From the NCBI GenBank assembly GCA_946482345.1, contig CAMLRJ010000220.1:1-6233 (forward strand): DNA of 6,233 nucleotides, read 5' to 3'. Every line of letters begins with the position of its first letter. Position 1 is the first letter of the stretch. The position numbers and the translations under genes are program-made. The notes beneath the pieces were generated by a model that was not told the origin of the DNA, ran no database searches, and saw nothing but the letters and a program-made list of their open reading frames with translations. The stretch is from an uncultured Cellvibrio sp. Lineage in GTDB: Bacteria > Pseudomonadota > Gammaproteobacteria > Pseudomonadales > Cellvibrionaceae. Shown one piece after another: positions 1 to 6,233 of this stretch.

Positions 1-1556
1 CGCTGCAATGCTTTGCGGCAAATTGATTCGTAAAGTTTTTTATCCCCGCCTTCTTTAATTTCTGCAACCACAGCCTGAATTAAATTAAGGTTAAGCCCCA
101 AATGCCCTGGAAATACACCAACTGCATTACGAAATACCTTAATGGCTTCGCGATAATGCTTTTGCTCATAAAAACCTATTCCATTTTTTGTCATGTATGC
201 TGCACGCTCCCGCCCCTGGGTGCTACGTGGATTTTCTGACATGGCATCCACTTTTTCCAAAACTTCCATATCGTCTTTATGCTTCTCTGCAAGCTCATGT
301 AAAATTTGATTGGCTTTTTCCTTGTTACCGGATTTGATTAGGGTTTTTACCAAATCCAATTGAGCTTCTGCATTAATATTTTCCTTATTCTTTTCAGCCA
401 AATGTAATGCTTTTGTTAAATATCCATTAGCTTCATCCATTTTTTTCTGATTCATCATTGCACGTGATTTAACTGAATTGGACTGAATATCGGCACTGGT
501 ATTGAAATAAGATTTTTTTTGTAATCGTCCAAGCACTTCAAAACTTTCTTTGACGTACTGATCAGCTATGGCTGCTGGTTCATCTGCACTTAATTCTGCC
601 AACTCTTTTGCCAGATTAAAAAAGTCCTGTTCAGATTCATAACAGGAATTTTTAGCTACTCGTATGGCTTGACGACTGGCATTCAAGAGTGCGGTTGTAT
701 CGCCATTCAGTTTTGCCAACTCTGCAAGACGCCGTTGTCGCATCACCGATTTCGGTGAAATGTTGGCAGCTTCCTGCATAGACTCCTGCGCTTTTACCTG
801 ATCACCTGTTGCCAAATAAGTGTCTGCCAGTAAATCATGTGCTTCAACATAACGCCGGTCGGTTTCTATCACTTCCTGTAGTTTTTGTTGAGCCTCATCG
901 TATTCTTTTTTTGCGACCAGAGTTTTACCCAAACCTAATTTGGCCCAAATAACAGGACGCTCATTTAATACGCCACGATAAATATCTTCTGCTTGTTTAA
1001 AATTCAATAATCGCAAACTCATTTCTGCTTTAATCTGCAAACAAGAACTACGATAAGACGTATTGTCATTCAATCGCGCATCACAACTGCTTATTGCTTT
1101 GGCATAATCTTTTTCATCCATGGCTTGTTTTATCTGAATCAACTCTTGATGTCGCAACACCACTTTATCCAGACGTGTTCTTAACAAAGCGGTAGTAATG
1201 GGCTTGGTGACGTAGTCATCCGGACGATATTCCAATGCGCCCAATACCATTTCACGCGATGATTCGGCAGTGACCATGACAAAAATACTGGTGTTGTTCA
1301 ACCGATTTCTAAATCGTAATTCTTCAAGAACTTGCTGGCCATCCATTCCCAAACCGAGATTGTAATCACACAAAACCATATCAAAATGAGTCGTGCGACA
1401 AATTTCCATGGCTTGCTCACCGTTGGCGACCACATCTATTTCCTGCACACCAAATACTTTTAGCATGCCGGAAAGTGCAACTCGAATATCGGGCATGTCA
1501 TCGACAACCAGACATTTTTTTTGCGCGTAAAGTTTGACTATATCGATTTGGCGCAT
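1..1556 (-). CDS. Response regulator with N-terminal receiver and C-terminal TPR region (3' end beyond window)
   Basis: My own translation from the ATG at 1556 gives 518 uninterrupted codons with no stop before base 1, so the C-terminus is missing. Residues about 14-135 form a CheY-like receiver: acidic pair D19-D20, phospho-acceptor D64 in LCDYNLG, switch residue T96 in VMVTAES and K118 in YVTKPI. After a helical linker the rest is alpha-helical with TPR-like units at about 172-200, 203-235, 236-269 and 451-484, and less regular helices between. There is no DNA-binding, GGDEF, EAL or kinase domain, so the output is probably protein-protein interaction. This architecture is known in Pseudomonas relatives, usually with an unassigned function. 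The start is supported by the receiver beginning a few residues later, but the ribosome site is weak. It lies 68 bp downstream of avtA on the same strand and may share its transcript. Its cognate kinase is not in the window. The family assignment is secure; the pathway is unknown. Confidence 0.9.
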   Translation of the reverse strand, partial: MRQIDIVKLYAQKKCLVVDDMPDIRVALSGMLKVFGVQEIDVVANGEQAMEICRTTHFDMVLCDYNLGLGMDGQQVLEELRFRNRLNNTSIFVMVTAESSREMVLGALEYRPDDYVTKPITTALLRTRLDKVVLRHQELIQIKQAMDEKDYAKAISSCDARLNDNTSYRSSCLQIKAEMSLRLLNFKQAEDIYRGVLNERPVIWAKLGLGKTLVAKKEYDEAQQKLQEVIETDRRYVEAHDLLADTYLATGDQVKAQESMQEAANISPKSVMRQRRLAELAKLNGDTTALLNASRQAIRVAKNSCYESEQDFFNLAKELAELSADEPAAIADQYVKESFEVLGRLQKKSYFNTSADIQSNSVKSRAMMNQKKMDEANGYLTKALHLAEKNKENINAEAQLDLVKTLIKSGNKEKANQILHELAEKHKDDMEVLEKVDAMSENPRSTQGRERAAYMTKNGIGFYEQKHYREAIKVFRNAVGVFPGHLGLNLNLIQAVVAEIKEGGDKKLYESICRKALQ

Positions 1557-1624
1557 TCTGTTAGGTTTCTTTTGTAATCAGATAAATTTGTTCTTGTGAA
1601 AAACAGACATATGACAAATAAAGC

Positions 1625-2896
1625 TTAGACCTGAATATCGGCTTCTGCATAGGCACGGGCAACTTCCCGGGCAATAATTGCAGCTCCCCGTTTTAATTTT
1701 TCCATATCCTGACAATAAGTCACACGAATACACTCGTGAATATGTGACCAGTCTTCATCAAGCCCAGGGAAAAAATGATGCCCCGACACGACCAGTACAC
1801 CGGATTGTTTTAAGCGCTCATACAGCGTTTGACTGGATACAGGCAAATCCGGAAACCATAGCCACAAAAATATCGCACCTTCAGGCTGATGAATTCGATA
1901 AGTAAGATGCGACAAAGCTTGCTGAAAACATGCAACGGCTTGTTGCATTCGCTGTTGATAAAAAGGTGCTATAGATTGTTTGCTGAGTGACAACAGCTGA
2001 CCGCTTTTTAATAAGCCTCGCAAAATGGAAGGCCCCATATTTCCCGTTGCCAAACTTAAAATGGTATTGGCTTTTGCAAAAGCTGTAATCACATCAGTAT
2101 TTGCAATCACAATTCCTGTTCGTGCTCCAGGTAAACCCAATTTGGAAAGGCTGAGCACTAAAATAATGTTGTCGTTCCACAAGGGATTGGCTTTTGAAAA
2201 AATAATATTCGGAAAAGGTGTGCCGTAAGCGCCATCAATAATCAAAGGTATTTGATGTGTTTTGGCAAGCTCATTCAGATGCAACAACTCATCGTCACTG
2301 ATCACATTGCCAGTGGGATTGGTGGGTCGAGAAATACACAATGCACCTGTTGACCCGGTAATCTTCAATGCCGAAAAATCAACATGGTATTTAAAAAAAT
2401 TATTTTCCAATATTTCAATTGAGGGTTTGGTTGCCGTAAAGAAATTAGCGGTGATTCCCAAATCGCTATAACCCAAATATTCCGGTGCCAGAGGAAATTG
2501 TATTTGCTTGCAAGAATGATCAGAAAATTCACCCGCAAATAAATTAAACAAAACGAAAAATGCAGATTGACTACCATTGGCCAATGCAATATTGGCTTTG
2601 GTGATTGGCCAGTTGTATTCGCTCCGAAATAATTCAGCAAGGTCATCCAACAAACTCGCATCACCTTGAGGTGGCTGATACACACCCAAAAATTCTTCCG
2701 ATAACACAGGATTCGATAAGGTTTCTGACAATGCATTTGCAAATGCAGCTTGCACTTCAGGAATCACTGCTGGATTACCACCACCCATAAAAATAATGTC
2801 CGGATTATTTCGCAACGCATCGCCAAGATCATCCATCAAGGTGACTATGCCGGATTGATCACAAATTTTTTGACCGAATTTTGAAAGTGAAAACAC
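1625..2896 (-). CDS. avtA: Valine-pyruvate aminotransferase (AvtA)
   Basis: A cytoplasmic PLP-dependent fold-type I aminotransferase of 423 residues, close to the usual AvtA length. The family interconverts L-valine plus pyruvate and 2-oxoisovalerate plus L-alanine (EC 2.6.1.66), linking branched-chain amino acid and alanine pools. The sequence resembles E. coli AvtA from end to end as I recall it. Visible landmarks are GGGNPA at 38-43, NGSQSAFF at 107-114, FPLAPEYLGY near 134-143, RPTNPTGN at 190-197, DGAYG at 221-225, the PLP-lysine motif SLSKLGLPGARTG with K252, and the substrate-carboxylate arginine R391. The start is GTG at 2896. An in-frame TAG lies five codons upstream and the next internal Met is residue 21, inside conserved sequence, so GTG is the best choice although only a weak purine-rich site precedes it. 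The gene sits 62 bp after a CheY-like receiver and 68 bp before the TPR regulator, all on the same strand. The family is secure; substrate preference is inferred. Confidence 0.95.
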   Translation of the reverse strand: MFSLSKFGQKICDQSGIVTLMDDLGDALRNNPDIIFMGGGNPAVIPEVQAAFANALSETLSNPVLSEEFLGVYQPPQGDASLLDDLAELFRSEYNWPITKANIALANGSQSAFFVLFNLFAGEFSDHSCKQIQFPLAPEYLGYSDLGITANFFTATKPSIEILENNFFKYHVDFSALKITGSTGALCISRPTNPTGNVISDDELLHLNELAKTHQIPLIIDGAYGTPFPNIIFSKANPLWNDNIILVLSLSKLGLPGARTGIVIANTDVITAFAKANTILSLATGNMGPSILRGLLKSGQLLSLSKQSIAPFYQQRMQQAVACFQQALSHLTYRIHQPEGAIFLWLWFPDLPVSSQTLYERLKQSGVLVVSGHHFFPGLDEDWSHIHECIRVTYCQDMEKLKRGAAIIAREVARAYAEADIQV

Positions 2897-2958
2897 AGAA
2901 GGAACTCGCTATTTATTCGAGGGAATTGAACAGCGATCATCTAAACGCAGAAGTGAAA

Positions 2959-3324
2959 TTAAATCAAACCAAACTTTTTAAGTGTTTCGGCTAATTTTTC
3001 GGGGTTAACCGGTTTTTGGATAAAATCCATCGCGCCCAATTGGGTGACGCGTTGATGAGCGGTGGGTTGAATATCGCCAGAAATAACAATGATCATTGCA
3101 TTCAATCCTTCGTTTTTAACGGTTTCCAATACTTGATAACCGTCCATTTCAGGCATGGTGAGATCCAGGAATACCATCTCACCTTTACCATCGCGAATAG
3201 CCTGAACACCTTCCATTCCGTTGGTCGCAAAAGTGATTTCAACATCCCAACCTTCAGGTAAAGAACGTGCAACCTGCTTGCGAGCCATGGATGAATCATC
3301 ACAAATCAACAGGGGTATCGCCAT
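2959..3324 (-). CDS. Single-domain CheY-like response regulator
   Basis: A 121-residue protein made only of a receiver domain. Visible landmarks are the acidic pair D9-D10, phospho-acceptor D54 in VFLDLTMPEMDGYQ, switch residue S82 in VISGD, and K104 in FIQKPVNP. All residues needed for phosphorylation are present and no output domain follows. It must therefore act by binding a partner, as CheY does, or serve as a phosphate relay or sink. The start is ATG at 3324; an in-frame TAG two codons upstream rules out an extension, although no strong Shine-Dalgarno is visible. It lies 63 bp after the YihY-like gene and 62 bp before avtA, on the same strand. No chemotaxis, flagellar or kinase gene is nearby, so I do not give it a che symbol. 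In related bacteria such lone receivers are often chemotaxis- or CheC/CheX-associated, but nothing here shows that. Confidence 0.93.
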   Translation of the reverse strand: MAIPLLICDDSSMARKQVARSLPEGWDVEITFATNGMEGVQAIRDGKGEMVFLDLTMPEMDGYQVLETVKNEGLNAMIIVISGDIQPTAHQRVTQLGAMDFIQKPVNPEKLAETLKKFGLI

Positions 3325-3344
3325 ATGCTAGAAATATCTGGTCA

Positions 3345-3394
3345 GGGTTAATTTTTTTACTGTTCCCCAGAGTATAGACAGGGATTATTAACCC
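3345..3394. repeat. Spaced 8-bp inverted repeat after the YihY-like gene
   Basis: GGGTTAAT at 3345-3352 and ATTAACCC at 3387-3394 are perfect inverted copies separated by 34 nt. They span the whole gap between the membrane-protein stop codon and the receiver gene. On the minus strand no U-tract follows, so this is not a typical terminator. The arms could close a long weak stem around the candidate -10 at 3376-3371, or be chance. Confidence 0.25.
3371..3376 (-). promoter_or_regulatory. Candidate -10 box for the receiver gene
   Basis: Read on the minus strand, 3376-3371 is TATACT, five of six matches to the sigma70 -10. It lies 47 nt upstream of the receiver ATG. No good -35 is found at 17-18 bp (TCTCCG or ATCTCC), so it would be a weak or activator-dependent promoter. 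It would allow the receiver, avtA and TPR regulator to be transcribed without the membrane-protein gene. Confidence 0.3.
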
Positions 3395-4284
3395 GGAGAT
3401 TTTTTTTCCTCATTAACAGAATCCACTGGGGGATGGCGATAATTTTCAATACTGTAGACCAGCACCGCACCGCCTAAAATGATTGCCCAGGTAAGGTTTA
3501 TCCACAATAAAAACAATGGGATAGCTGCAAAAGCACCATAGACCAAACCGTAGGATGAATAGGTCACAACCCAGGCAAAAATAGCTTTTAATCCATGAAA
3601 AAAAACAGTGGTTATACCTGCACCGACTACCCCATGCCATAAAGTCACACGACTATTGGGCAATGCCACAAATAAAAGGGTAAATGCCAGCCAGGTCAGA
3701 AAAAAGGGAGCAGCTCCCAATAAGGTTTTAATGGCTTTGTATTCAGAGATATTGCCGAACAACTGCAATGAAAAAACATAAGTACTCATCGCCAGTGTCG
3801 CACCCAATAATAAAGGTCCGATACTGAGTACCAACCAATAGATAATCAATTTTATAAACCCACGTGGACGGCGTTTAACACCCCAGATCACGTTCAAATT
3901 ATCTTCAATATTTTTGATCATCATTTGCACTGAAAACACCAGAAAAATAACACCTATCCAGGTAAGATTTTTGGCTTGATTGGCAAATGTTTTAAGGTAT
4001 TTCACCAGGTCCGCACTGGTGTCAGGTAAAAAATGACTGAAAAGAAATTCTTCGACCTGCAACCCCAATGATCGGTAACTGGGGAAAAAGGAGAACGCAA
4101 CGTAGGTGACCGTAATCAAAGGTACGATTGCAAACAAGGAAACGTATGTCAGTGCAGCGGCACTTGTCAGGCATTTACTGGAATCAAAATGTTGGTAACC
4201 AAACCACAAAAATCCTCTGAGCCAGACACAGGCAGCACACACTTTTCCAAACCAGGGAAATACTGTTTTTAAATTGGAAAACAA
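3388..4284 (-). CDS. YihY/BrkB-family inner-membrane protein
   Basis: An integral membrane protein of 298 residues from TTG 4284, or 300 from TTG 4290, matching the roughly 290-residue E. coli YihY. I see about six hydrophobic segments, numbered from the upstream start: 43-69, 104-125, 145-172, 190-211, 218-241 and 247-281. The family signature shows in SAAALTYVSLFAIVPL near the first segment and in YGAFAAIPLFLLWINLTWA near the last. Relatives were once labelled ribonuclease BN, which is now considered wrong for YihY; transport or envelope roles are proposed but unproven. The start is TTG either way. A GGAG at 4295-4292 is only 1 nt from the TTG at 4290 but 7 nt from the TTG at 4284, so 4284 is preferred. 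An in-frame TGA lies just upstream and blocks any ATG start. It is divergent from wrbA and first in a same-strand series with the receiver, avtA and TPR regulator. The charged tail (NEEKKSPG) is encoded across a run of eight A's. Confidence 0.9.
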   Translation of the reverse strand: MFSNLKTVFPWFGKVCAACVWLRGFLWFGYQHFDSSKCLTSAAALTYVSLFAIVPLITVTYVAFSFFPSYRSLGLQVEEFLFSHFLPDTSADLVKYLKTFANQAKNLTWIGVIFLVFSVQMMIKNIEDNLNVIWGVKRRPRGFIKLIIYWLVLSIGPLLLGATLAMSTYVFSLQLFGNISEYKAIKTLLGAAPFFLTWLAFTLLFVALPNSRVTLWHGVVGAGITTVFFHGLKAIFAWVVTYSSYGLVYGAFAAIPLFLLWINLTWAIILGGAVLVYSIENYRHPPVDSVNEEKKSPG

Positions 4285-4291
4285 AACCAAT

Positions 4292-4295
4292 CTCC
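4292..4295 (-). promoter_or_regulatory. Ribosome binding site that decides the YihY-like start
   Basis: Minus-strand GGAG at 4295-4292 is the only good Shine-Dalgarno in front of this gene. Seven bases separate it from TTG 4284 and one base from TTG 4290, so it favours the inner TTG as the true start. Confidence 0.55.
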
Positions 4296-4296
4296 A

Positions 4297-4326
4297 TTCA
4301 TTTCATTTGTTCGACAGCGCTATAAT
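4297..4326 (+). promoter_or_regulatory. Sigma70 promoter of wrbA
   Basis: A perfect -10, TATAAT, is at 4321-4326. With an 18-bp spacer the -35 would be TTCATT at 4297-4302, only three of six matches, so the -35 is poor and activation or a strong -10 may compensate. The predicted start of transcription is near 4333, giving a leader of about 36 nt before the wrbA ATG. The promoter lies just upstream of the divergent membrane-protein start, so regulators bound here could affect both genes. Confidence 0.6.
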
Positions 4327-4344
4327 CCCGGCACTCTAACATAA

Positions 4345-4980
<636 letters not shown>

Positions 4981-5042
4981 TACAGAAATACTCATTTTTT
5001 GAGACTCCTTGCACAGCTTTCATGTTAGCGAGAACACCTTGC

Positions 5043-5071
5043 TTTACATTGAAACTGCTAGTCTTTAGACT
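5043..5071 (+). promoter_or_regulatory. Candidate promoter of the pectate lyase gene
   Basis: TTTACA at 5043-5048 matches five of six bases of the sigma70 -35. TAGACT at 5066-5071 matches four of six of the -10, at the ideal 17-bp spacing. Transcription would begin near 5078, two bases before the first of two inverted repeats, and give a leader of about 187 nt. The -10 is imperfect, so this is a candidate only. Confidence 0.4.
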
Positions 5072-5079
5072 CGGTAACT

Positions 5080-5110
5080 ATGCATTTTGAACTGATAATT
5101 CAGAATGCAT
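5080..5110 (+). repeat. 12-bp inverted repeat (leader hairpin 1 or operator)
   Basis: ATGCATTTTGAA at 5080-5091 and TTCAGAATGCAT at 5099-5110 pair over 12 positions, with one position that is a G-U wobble in RNA, around the 7-nt loop CTGATAA. No U-tract follows on either strand, so it is not an ordinary terminator. It could be an RNA hairpin at the 5' end of the pectate lyase mRNA or a DNA operator. Its placement directly after a candidate promoter fits both readings. Confidence 0.6.
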
Positions 5111-5131
5111 CTCAAACAAAATAGTTTGAGA
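5110..5131 (+). repeat. 8-bp perfect inverted repeat (leader hairpin 2 or operator)
   Basis: TCTCAAAC at 5110-5117 and GTTTGAGA at 5124-5131 are perfect inverted copies around the 6-nt loop AAAATA. It abuts the preceding repeat with a shared base at 5110, so both helices could stack in RNA. The following bases are A-rich rather than T-rich, which argues against a plus-strand terminator. Its 3' arm overlaps the GAGAGG that precedes the small ORF at 5146. Confidence 0.55.
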
Positions 5132-5145
5132 GGATAAAAAAAATA

Positions 5146-5211
5146 ATGGTCAGCAAATCAACGCGAACAAAGCCTCTTATTCAACACACACTCAATGCTT
5201 TGATTCGATAA
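5146..5211 (+). CDS. Possible 21-codon leader ORF before the pectate lyase gene
   Basis: An ATG at 5146 opens a reading frame of 21 codons ending in TAA at 5209-5211. The peptide starts MVSKSTRTKP and ends NALIR; it is basic, with no membrane segment and no recognisable family. A purine-rich GAGAGG lies at 5128-5133, leaving 12 nt to the ATG, which is longer than ideal. Part of that site lies in the 3' arm of the inverted repeat at 5110-5131, so translation could be controlled by the hairpin. The ORF ends 53 nt before the lyase ATG. ORFs this short arise often by chance, so I treat it as a hypothesis about a leader peptide and not as an established gene. Confidence 0.2.
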   Translation: MVSKSTRTKPLIQHTLNALIR

Positions 5212-5218
5212 TTCAGGC

Positions 5219-5236
5219 GTGAGTACGGCAGCTCAC
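5219..5236 (+). repeat. Small hairpin before the pectate lyase ribosome site
   Basis: GTGAG at 5219-5223 and CTCAC at 5232-5236 form a 5-bp stem, with a possible extra T-G wobble pair, around a loop of about 8 nt. It begins 8 bases after the stop of the small ORF and ends 15 bases before the lyase Shine-Dalgarno (AAAGG, 5252-5256). It is short, so chance is possible. Confidence 0.3.
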
Positions 5237-5264
5237 CCACACAATAACCTTAAAGGTATTGAAC

Positions 5265-6233
5265 ATGACTATTTCCCCTACTCGCTGGATTCAGGCGACG
5301 GTAGCTGGGAGCCTATTGGCTTTTGGCTCCGCACATGCGGTTGAAGGCTATGCGACCCTCAATGGTGGTACAACAGGTGGTGCCGGAGGCCAGGTGGTTT
5401 ACGCCAGCACCGGTACAGAAATCAATCAGGCTATGTGTAATCGTGCCACTGATGACACACCCTTGATCATCTATGTAACAGGTACGATAAACCACGGAAA
5501 CACAACCAAAGCTTCAGGCAGTTGTGATACCACCGCAGAAGAAATCCAGTTTAAAGGGGTTAAAAATATTTCCTTGATTGGTGTTGGCAATGCCGCCGTG
5601 TTTGACCAGATTGGTATTCACTTGCGCGATACATCCAACATCATTTTGCAAAACCTGCACATCAAAAATGTAAAAAAATCCGGTTCACCCACTTCCAATG
5701 GTGGTGATGCAATTGGTATGGAATCCAATGTATTCAATGTCTGGGTTGACCACTGCGAACTTGAAGCTTCCGGCGGTGAAAGTGATGGTTATGACTCACT
5801 ATTGGATATGAAAGCCACAACCCAATATGTGACTGTGTCCTACACCTACTACCACGACTCTGACCGTGGCGGTTTGATGGGCTCAAGCGACAGTGATGAC
5901 ACCAATACTTTTGTCACCTTCCACCACAACTACTACAAAAATATGAATTCACGTCTGCCACTGTTGCGTCATGGTACTGCCCATGCCTACAACAACTATT
6001 ACGATGGCATTCGTTCAACCGGTATGAACCCGCGTATCGGTGGAAAAATAAAAGCCCAAAACAATTATTTCGAAAATTCCCGCAACCCGATTGGTACTTT
6101 TTACACCACTGATATGGGTTACTGGGATGTCAGCGGTAATATCTTTGGCAACAATGTGACCTGGGTAACCGCAGCAGATGAATTCCCTGCAGGTCCTAAC
6201 CCTGTATCAACAACTTCTATCAACATCCCCTAT
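5265..6233 (+). CDS. Secreted pectate lyase, polysaccharide lyase family 1 (3' end beyond window)
   Basis: The ATG at 5265 has AAAGG at 5252-5256, 8 nt away, and opens a frame of 323 codons that is still open at the right edge. Residues 1-25 look like a Sec signal peptide: one Arg, a hydrophobic core ATVAGSLLAF and probable cleavage after AHA. The mature part is a right-handed parallel beta-helix of PL1. These enzymes cleave polygalacturonate by calcium-dependent beta-elimination (EC 4.2.2.2) outside the cell. Visible motifs are GGDAIGME with D148, VWVDHCELE with D162, DSLLDMK with D181 as a likely calcium ligand, HDSDRGGLMGSSDS at 197-210, and SRLPLLRHG at 229-237 with R230 as the probable catalytic base and R235. 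C58 and C87 could form a disulfide. The last residues are rich in Pro, Ser, Thr and Asn; a linker and carbohydrate-binding module may follow, but this cannot be seen. The upstream 284 bp have promoter-like and hairpin structure, suggesting regulated expression. Confidence 0.93.
   Translation, partial: MTISPTRWIQATVAGSLLAFGSAHAVEGYATLNGGTTGGAGGQVVYASTGTEINQAMCNRATDDTPLIIYVTGTINHGNTTKASGSCDTTAEEIQFKGVKNISLIGVGNAAVFDQIGIHLRDTSNIILQNLHIKNVKKSGSPTSNGGDAIGMESNVFNVWVDHCELEASGGESDGYDSLLDMKATTQYVTVSYTYYHDSDRGGLMGSSDSDDTNTFVTFHHNYYKNMNSRLPLLRHGTAHAYNNYYDGIRSTGMNPRIGGKIKAQNNYFENSRNPIGTFYTTDMGYWDVSGNIFGNNVTWVTAADEFPAGPNPVSTTSINIPY

Noticed and set aside
1678..1905. Plus-strand frame of 75 codons opposite avtA.
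   Set aside because: It is antisense to conserved coding sequence, with no recognisable protein features.
2365..2742. Minus-strand frame of 125 codons inside avtA.
   Set aside because: It is an alternate frame of a gene whose own frame has a continuous, recognisable aminotransferase sequence.
3345..3394. Terminator of the YihY-like gene formed by GGGTTAAT and ATTAACCC.
   Set aside because: The 34-nt loop is too long and no U-tract follows in the direction of transcription; kept only as a low-confidence repeat.
5080..5131. The paired inverted repeats as a wrbA factor-independent terminator.
   Set aside because: Neither stem is GC-rich, and an A-rich stretch, not a T-run, follows on the plus strand. 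No T-run follows in the minus direction either.
5110..5131. A KdgR-type operator controlling the pectate lyase.
   Set aside because: The arms TCTCAAAC/GTTTGAGA do not fit the KdgR consensus as I recall it (TGAAAC with GTTTCA arms); a different regulator remains possible.
5161..5240. Fragments such as ACGCGAACAAAGCCTC that recall part of a cyclic-di-GMP (GEMM) riboswitch.
   Set aside because: The conserved second half and the two paired arms of the GEMM fold cannot be found around it, so the likeness is to one short stretch only.
5313..5495. Minus-strand open frame of 60 codons inside the pectate lyase gene.
   Set aside because: It lies wholly within a well-supported gene on the other strand and has no family features or ribosome site.

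Overview
The window looks like chromosomal DNA of a gammaproteobacterium with moderate, slightly AT-leaning base composition. The valine-pyruvate aminotransferase and WrbA are close to enterobacterial and pseudomonad family members. A TPR-type response regulator and a secreted family PL1 pectate lyase point to a plant-polysaccharide degrader of the Cellvibrio/Saccharophagus kind. That placement is inferred from protein resemblance and was not checked by a search. No tRNA, rRNA, CRISPR array, insertion sequence or phage gene is visible.

Left part (1-4284), all on the minus strand and, in transcription order, right to left: a YihY/BrkB-family inner-membrane protein, a single-domain CheY-like receiver, AvtA, and a response regulator with a long TPR tail whose last residues lie beyond base 1. 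The gaps are about 60-70 bp and contain no convincing factor-independent terminator, so partial or complete co-transcription is plausible. A possible internal -10 lies in front of the receiver gene. No histidine kinase is present, so both receivers are orphans here.

Middle (4285-4368): a short divergent intergenic region. It carries a consensus -10 (TATAAT) for the rightward gene wrbA and the ribosome site of the leftward membrane protein, whose start codon is TTG.

Right part (4369-6233), plus strand: wrbA (flavin-dependent quinone oxidoreductase), then a 284-bp non-coding stretch, then the pectate lyase gene, which runs off the right edge. The 284-bp stretch is the least explained part of the window. 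It holds a sigma70-like promoter candidate, two directly abutting inverted repeats just after the predicted transcription start, a possible 21-codon leader ORF whose Shine-Dalgarno overlaps the second repeat, and a third small hairpin before the lyase ribosome site. This looks like a structured regulatory leader for the secreted enzyme, but that is inference.

The other genes are ordinary members of known families. I see no evidence of a wholly new multi-gene system. The points worth following are the pectate lyase leader and the placement of a metabolic aminotransferase between two orphan receivers.
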